A stretch of DNA of 8,238 bases from CAZNQW01 sp964575225 (GTDB taxonomy: Bacteria > Chloroflexota > Anaerolineae > JAAYZQ01): positions 1 through 8,238 of the forward strand of contig CAZNQW010000180.1 in assembly GCA_964575225.1 (NCBI GenBank), written 5' to 3'. The notes under the pieces were generated by a model. It made no database searches. It had not been told where the DNA came from and saw nothing but the letters and a program-made list of their open reading frames with translations. Positions 5,788 through 8,238 of the stretch are shown in pieces (positions within the stretch are counted from its first letter, which is position 1; every line of letters starts with the position of its first letter). Both the position numbers and the translations under genes were made by a program.

Positions 5788-6588
5788 ATGGGGCTCACGA
5801 TCGTTCATCTGTCAGATATCCATTATGGCCCGCCCTTCCAGGAGGCGCTGGAGCCGATCCTCCTGCGCCAGGTTCAGGCCGAATCCCCGAACTTGGTGGT
5901 GGTATCGGGCGACCTGACCCAGCGGGCCAAGAGCGCCCAATTTCTCCAGGCCCGGGCATTTCTGGAACGGCTGCCCAATCCCTACCTGGTCATCCCGGGC
6001 AACCACGATGTCCCCCTGTATAACGTGTTCGATCGCCTGTTCCGCTCGCTGGAACGGTACAAGCGCCACATTCGCCCCCAGGTCGATATGACAGTGCAGG
6101 TCGATGGGATTACGGCGGTGGGCTTGAACTCGGCCTTTGGCTGGACCAACGACGCCGGGCGGATCACCGCGAGCCAACTGGCGAGCGCCGAGGAGGCCTT
6201 TGCCGCGGCGCCCAAGCCGACCTTCAAGCTGGTGGTCACCCATCACCACTTTGTGAACCCGCCCGGCGTCCATCAACGGGGGCTGCCCGAACGGCTGTTG
6301 GAGCGCTTCGCCGCCTGGGGCGTGGAGCTGGTCCTCACGGGCCACACCCACCTGAGTCACATAGAGCGACACCCCGCTGGGCCGGTGCTGGCCCAGGCCG
6401 CCACGGCGACGGCCAATCGCTGGAAAAAGCTGGCCAAACGGGTCAATAGCTTCCACGTCATCACCGTGGGGCCTGACGCGATCCAGGTCCAGGTACGCGA
6501 GTTCGACCCGGCCCGGCAGATCTATGCCCCGGTTGAATGCTTCGCCTTCGATCGCAGGGCAACCCAATTTGGAAGGAACGAACCATGA
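5788..6588 (+). CDS. Calcineurin-like metallophosphoesterase (CpdA/Icc-like)
   Basis: This is a 266-residue cytoplasmic phosphoesterase with every metal-binding motif of the superfamily in order: DIH (Asp10, His12), GDLT (41-44), GNHD (71-74), a His cluster THHH (151-154) and GHTH (185-188). These bind two metal ions that activate water to cleave phosphoester bonds. The arrangement resembles class III cyclic-nucleotide phosphodiesterases (CpdA/Icc), but the true substrate cannot be read from sequence; other nucleotides or phosphoesters are possible. There is no signal peptide or membrane segment. It starts 36 bases after pyrK, and its stop codon overlaps the malQ start (ATGA at 6585-6588), so the two are probably made together. 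The start at 5788 gives the usual short lead into LTIVHLSDIH. The AAGGAG at 5768-5773 is rather far away, and an in-frame ATT at 5782 would be better spaced but is a rare start. Confidence 0.9.
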   Translation: MGLTIVHLSDIHYGPPFQEALEPILLRQVQAESPNLVVVSGDLTQRAKSAQFLQARAFLERLPNPYLVIPGNHDVPLYNVFDRLFRSLERYKRHIRPQVDMTVQVDGITAVGLNSAFGWTNDAGRITASQLASAEEAFAAAPKPTFKLVVTHHHFVNPPGVHQRGLPERLLERFAAWGVELVLTGHTHLSHIERHPAGPVLAQAATATANRWKKLAKRVNSFHVITVGPDAIQVQVREFDPARQIYAPVECFAFDRRATQFGRNEP

Positions 6589-8099
6589 AATTCCCACGAC
6601 GCAGCGGCGTCTTGATGCACCCCACCTCTTTGCCGGGCCGATATGGCATCGGCGATCTGGGGGACGAGGCCATCCAGTTTGTCGATTTTCTGGTGTCGGC
6701 CGGACAGAGCTACTGGCAGGTGCTGCCCCTGAGCCCCACCGGCTATGGCGACTCGCCCTACCAGGGGCTATCGGCCTTTGCCGGCAACCCCATGCTGATC
6801 AGCCCCCAGCGGTTGCTCGAAGCGGGCCACCTGCGCCGCGAGGATTTGGACGCTCTGCCCCACTTTCCCCTGGACAAGGTCGATTTCGGCGCGGTGATCT
6901 ATCACAAGACGCGCCTGCTGGATCGGGCCTTTGCCCACTTTCGGGCCGACGCCCCCCAGGCGCAGCGCCAGGCCTTTGACCGCTTTTGCCAGGAACAGGC
7001 GGGCTGGCTGGACGATTTCGCCCTGTTCATGGCTCTGAAAGGGGCCCACGAACTGCGGCCCTGGCACGAGTGGGACCCCGGCGCGGCTTTGCGCGAGCCC
7101 GAAGACCTGGACCGCTGGCGGGCGGCCCTGGCCGAACCGATCCTCTGTCACAAGTACCTCCAGTGGCAGTTCTTTGACCAGTGGCTGGCGCTCAAGACCT
7201 ACGCCAACGAGCGGGGCATTCGCATCATTGGCGATATCCCGATCTTTGTGGCGCTGGACAGCACCGACGTGTGGGCCAACCCCCACCTGTTTCACTTTGA
7301 CGAGAACCTCCAGCCCACAGTGGTCTCGGGCGTGCCGCCCGACTATTTCAGCGAGACGGGCCAGCTCTGGGGCCACCCCCTCTACCGCTGGGACGTGATG
7401 GCCCGGAAGGGGTACGCCTGGTGGATCGACCGCTTTCGTATGGCCTTTACCCAGGCCGACGTAGTGCGCATCGACCATTTCCGGGGTTTTTACAACTACT
7501 GGGAGGTGCCCGCCGAAGAGGAGACGGCCATCATCGGCCGTTGGCTGCTGGGGCCCGGCGCCGATCTGTTCCGGGCCGCGACCGCCGCACTGGGCGAGGT
7601 GTCGATCGTTGCCGAGGATCTGGGGGATTTCGACGACGAGTCGCGGGCCGGGGTGGACGCCCTGCAGGCCGAGTTCGGCTATCCGGGCATGAAGGTGCTG
7701 CAATTTGCCTTTTCCGGCGGACCCGACGACCCGTTCTTGCCCCATAACTATGCGGCGCCCGACTGGGTGGTCTATACCGGCACCCACGACAACGATACCA
7801 CAATGGGCTGGTACCAGGCTACGTCGACCGAGGAGGAGCGGGACTATGCCCGCAAGTACGTGGGCAGCGACGCATCGGACCTGGCCTGGGATCTGATCCG
7901 GCTGGGCTGGGCGTCGGTGGCCCACACGGCGATGACCACAGTGCAGGACCTGCTCAGCCTGGGGCACGACACCCGGATGAACACGCCCAGCACGATGGGG
8001 CCGCCCAACTGGTGTTGGCGGCTGCTGCCCGGCGCCCTGACCGACGACATCGGCGAGCGGCTGCGTGAGCTGACAGCCATCTACGGGCGTCTGCCCTGA
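6585..8099 (+). CDS. malQ: 4-alpha-glucanotransferase (amylomaltase, GH77)
   Basis: This is a 504-residue GH77 enzyme, about the length of Thermus amylomaltases (near 500) and without the N-terminal extension of the E. coli form. It moves alpha-1,4-glucan segments between maltodextrins in the cytoplasm, in maltose/starch or glycogen metabolism. The GH77 landmarks are present: GDSPYQGLSAFAGNP (55-69), GDIPIFVALDSTDVWANP (216-233), the 250s loop VPPDYFSETGQLWGHP (250-265), nucleophile Asp297 in VVRIDHFRGF, acid/base Glu344 in IVAEDLG, and Asp402 in GTHDND (399-404). NTPSTMG at 466-472 is a conserved C-terminal segment. Start 6585 is supported by GGAAGGA (6571-6577), seven bases upstream, and by the family N-terminus (RRSGVLMHPTSLPG). 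It overlaps the phosphoesterase stop. An in-frame upstream ATG at 6537 would add 16 residues but lies deep inside the preceding gene and is less likely. No other glycogen or maltose gene is visible in the window. Confidence 0.97.
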   Translation: MKFPRRSGVLMHPTSLPGRYGIGDLGDEAIQFVDFLVSAGQSYWQVLPLSPTGYGDSPYQGLSAFAGNPMLISPQRLLEAGHLRREDLDALPHFPLDKVDFGAVIYHKTRLLDRAFAHFRADAPQAQRQAFDRFCQEQAGWLDDFALFMALKGAHELRPWHEWDPGAALREPEDLDRWRAALAEPILCHKYLQWQFFDQWLALKTYANERGIRIIGDIPIFVALDSTDVWANPHLFHFDENLQPTVVSGVPPDYFSETGQLWGHPLYRWDVMARKGYAWWIDRFRMAFTQADVVRIDHFRGFYNYWEVPAEEETAIIGRWLLGPGADLFRAATAALGEVSIVAEDLGDFDDESRAGVDALQAEFGYPGMKVLQFAFSGGPDDPFLPHNYAAPDWVVYTGTHDNDTTMGWYQATSTEEERDYARKYVGSDASDLAWDLIRLGWASVAHTAMTTVQDLLSLGHDTRMNTPSTMGPPNWCWRLLPGALTDDIGERLRELTAIYGRLP

Positions 8100-8128
8100 G
8101 AGGGTACGCTCAGCCGGGCGCCGTTTTT
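8093..8128 (+). terminator. Possible intrinsic terminator after malQ
   Basis: GCCCTGAG at 8093-8100 can pair with CTCAG at 8109-8113 and then, past a three-base bulge, with GGC at 8117-8119, around the loop AGGGTACG. A run of five T follows at 8124-8128. The stem is interrupted and overlaps the malQ stop codon, and the T run is shared with the -35 box of the tRNA promoter, so the call is tentative. Confidence 0.4.
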
Positions 8129-8140
8129 GCCAATTGGCAA
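8127..8140. promoter_or_regulatory. 14-bp perfect palindrome overlapping the tRNA -35 box (possible operator)
   Basis: TTGCCAATTGGCAA is its own reverse complement over 14 bases. Its left half is the -35 hexamer, and its right half lies in the promoter spacer, where a bound dimer would block RNA polymerase. The binding protein is unknown and the operator role is an inference. Confidence 0.4.
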
Positions 8141-8155
8141 CCCTTGTGCTAGAAT
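8127..8155 (+). promoter_or_regulatory. sigma70-type promoter for tRNA-Arg
   Basis: TTGCCA at 8127-8132 and TAGAAT at 8150-8155 are separated by 17 bases. Transcription would start near 8162, about five bases before the mature 5' end of the tRNA at 8167. This makes it a dedicated tRNA promoter independent of malQ. Confidence 0.78.
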
Positions 8156-8166
8156 ATAGGAGATAA

Positions 8167-8238
8167 GCCCCCGTAGCTCAGTGGATAGAGCATCGGCCTC
8201 CGGAGCCGGGAGCGGGCGTTCGAGTCGCCCCGGGGGTA
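8167..8238 (+). tRNA. tRNA-Arg (anticodon CCG)
   Basis: The 72 bases fold as a full cloverleaf. The acceptor stem is GCCCCCG (8167-8173) with CGGGGGT (8231-8237), the first pair being G-U, and A8238 is the discriminator. The D arm is GCTC/GAGC around AGTGGATA. The anticodon stem is TCGGC/GCCGG with loop CTCCGGA, putting CCG at 8200-8202. A four-base variable loop follows, and the T arm is GGGCG-TTCGAGT-CGCCC. Anticodon CCG reads CGG arginine codons, which are common in this GC-rich window. The window ends at the discriminator base, so whether CCA is encoded cannot be seen. Confidence 0.95.

Noticed and set aside
6537..6584. Upstream ATG start for malQ
   Set aside because: It would overlap the phosphoesterase by more than 50 bases. 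ATG 6585 has a good ribosome binding site, an ATGA overlap and the expected GH77 N-terminus.
8167..8238. tRNA-Arg as an integration site with an attached mobile element
   Set aside because: No integrase, direct repeat of the tRNA 3' end or element boundary is visible. The sequence stops exactly at the tRNA 3' end, so the downstream side cannot be judged.
1..8238. CRISPR array, toxin-antitoxin pair, insertion sequence or defence genes
   Set aside because: No short regularly spaced DNA repeats, transposase or nuclease motifs, or paired small genes were found. All major frames are explained by housekeeping enzymes and the one secreted protein.

Overview
The window reads as ordinary chromosomal DNA of a GC-rich bacterium, most likely a member of the Chloroflexota (Caldilineae/Anaerolineae-like). 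That placement is an inference. It rests on strong G/C bias at third codon positions, a fused OMP decarboxylase-orotate phosphoribosyltransferase, and a secreted protein ending in FLPIVLRNG, a C-terminal ending I associate with exported Chloroflexota proteins. All seven complete protein genes and the tRNA lie on the + strand.

Layout. Positions 1-131 hold the probable 3' end of an unidentified, partly hydrophobic protein. dtd (D-aminoacyl-tRNA deacylase) follows under a near-consensus sigma70-type promoter. Next is an A-type iron-sulfur carrier (IscA/HesB/ErpA family) with a second promoter of the same type and an unusual cysteine-rich tail. A pyrF-pyrE fusion (bifunctional UMP synthase) starts 49 bases later. 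After a 187-base intergenic region with an imperfect inverted repeat and a TTGCCT-N17-TATAAT promoter comes a gene for a secreted protein. It is built of seven similar repeats of about 55 residues, best explained as a seven-bladed beta-propeller. pyrD (class 1B dihydroorotate dehydrogenase) and pyrK (its FAD/[2Fe-2S] electron-transfer subunit) follow and overlap by ATGA. A calcineurin-like metallophosphoesterase comes next and overlaps malQ (4-alpha-glucanotransferase, GH77), again by ATGA. The window ends with a tRNA-Arg(CCG) gene. Its promoter's -35 box lies inside a perfect 14-bp palindrome.

How the genes work together. PyrD-PyrK oxidise dihydroorotate to orotate, and the PyrFE fusion turns orotate into OMP and then UMP. 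The window therefore encodes the last three steps of de novo pyrimidine synthesis, split by the secreted propeller gene. That gene is less GC-rich than its neighbours and has its own promoter. I see no clear terminator after it and no promoter before pyrD, so pyrD-pyrK-phosphoesterase-malQ may be transcribed at least partly from the propeller promoter.

Most of the window is housekeeping. I do not see a defence system, mobile element or CRISPR array. The points most worth a second look are the propeller with its C-terminal motif in the middle of the pyrimidine genes, the inverse-order UMP synthase with a eukaryote-like catalytic loop, the Cys-Cys-rich Fe-S carrier tail, and the palindrome over the tRNA promoter.
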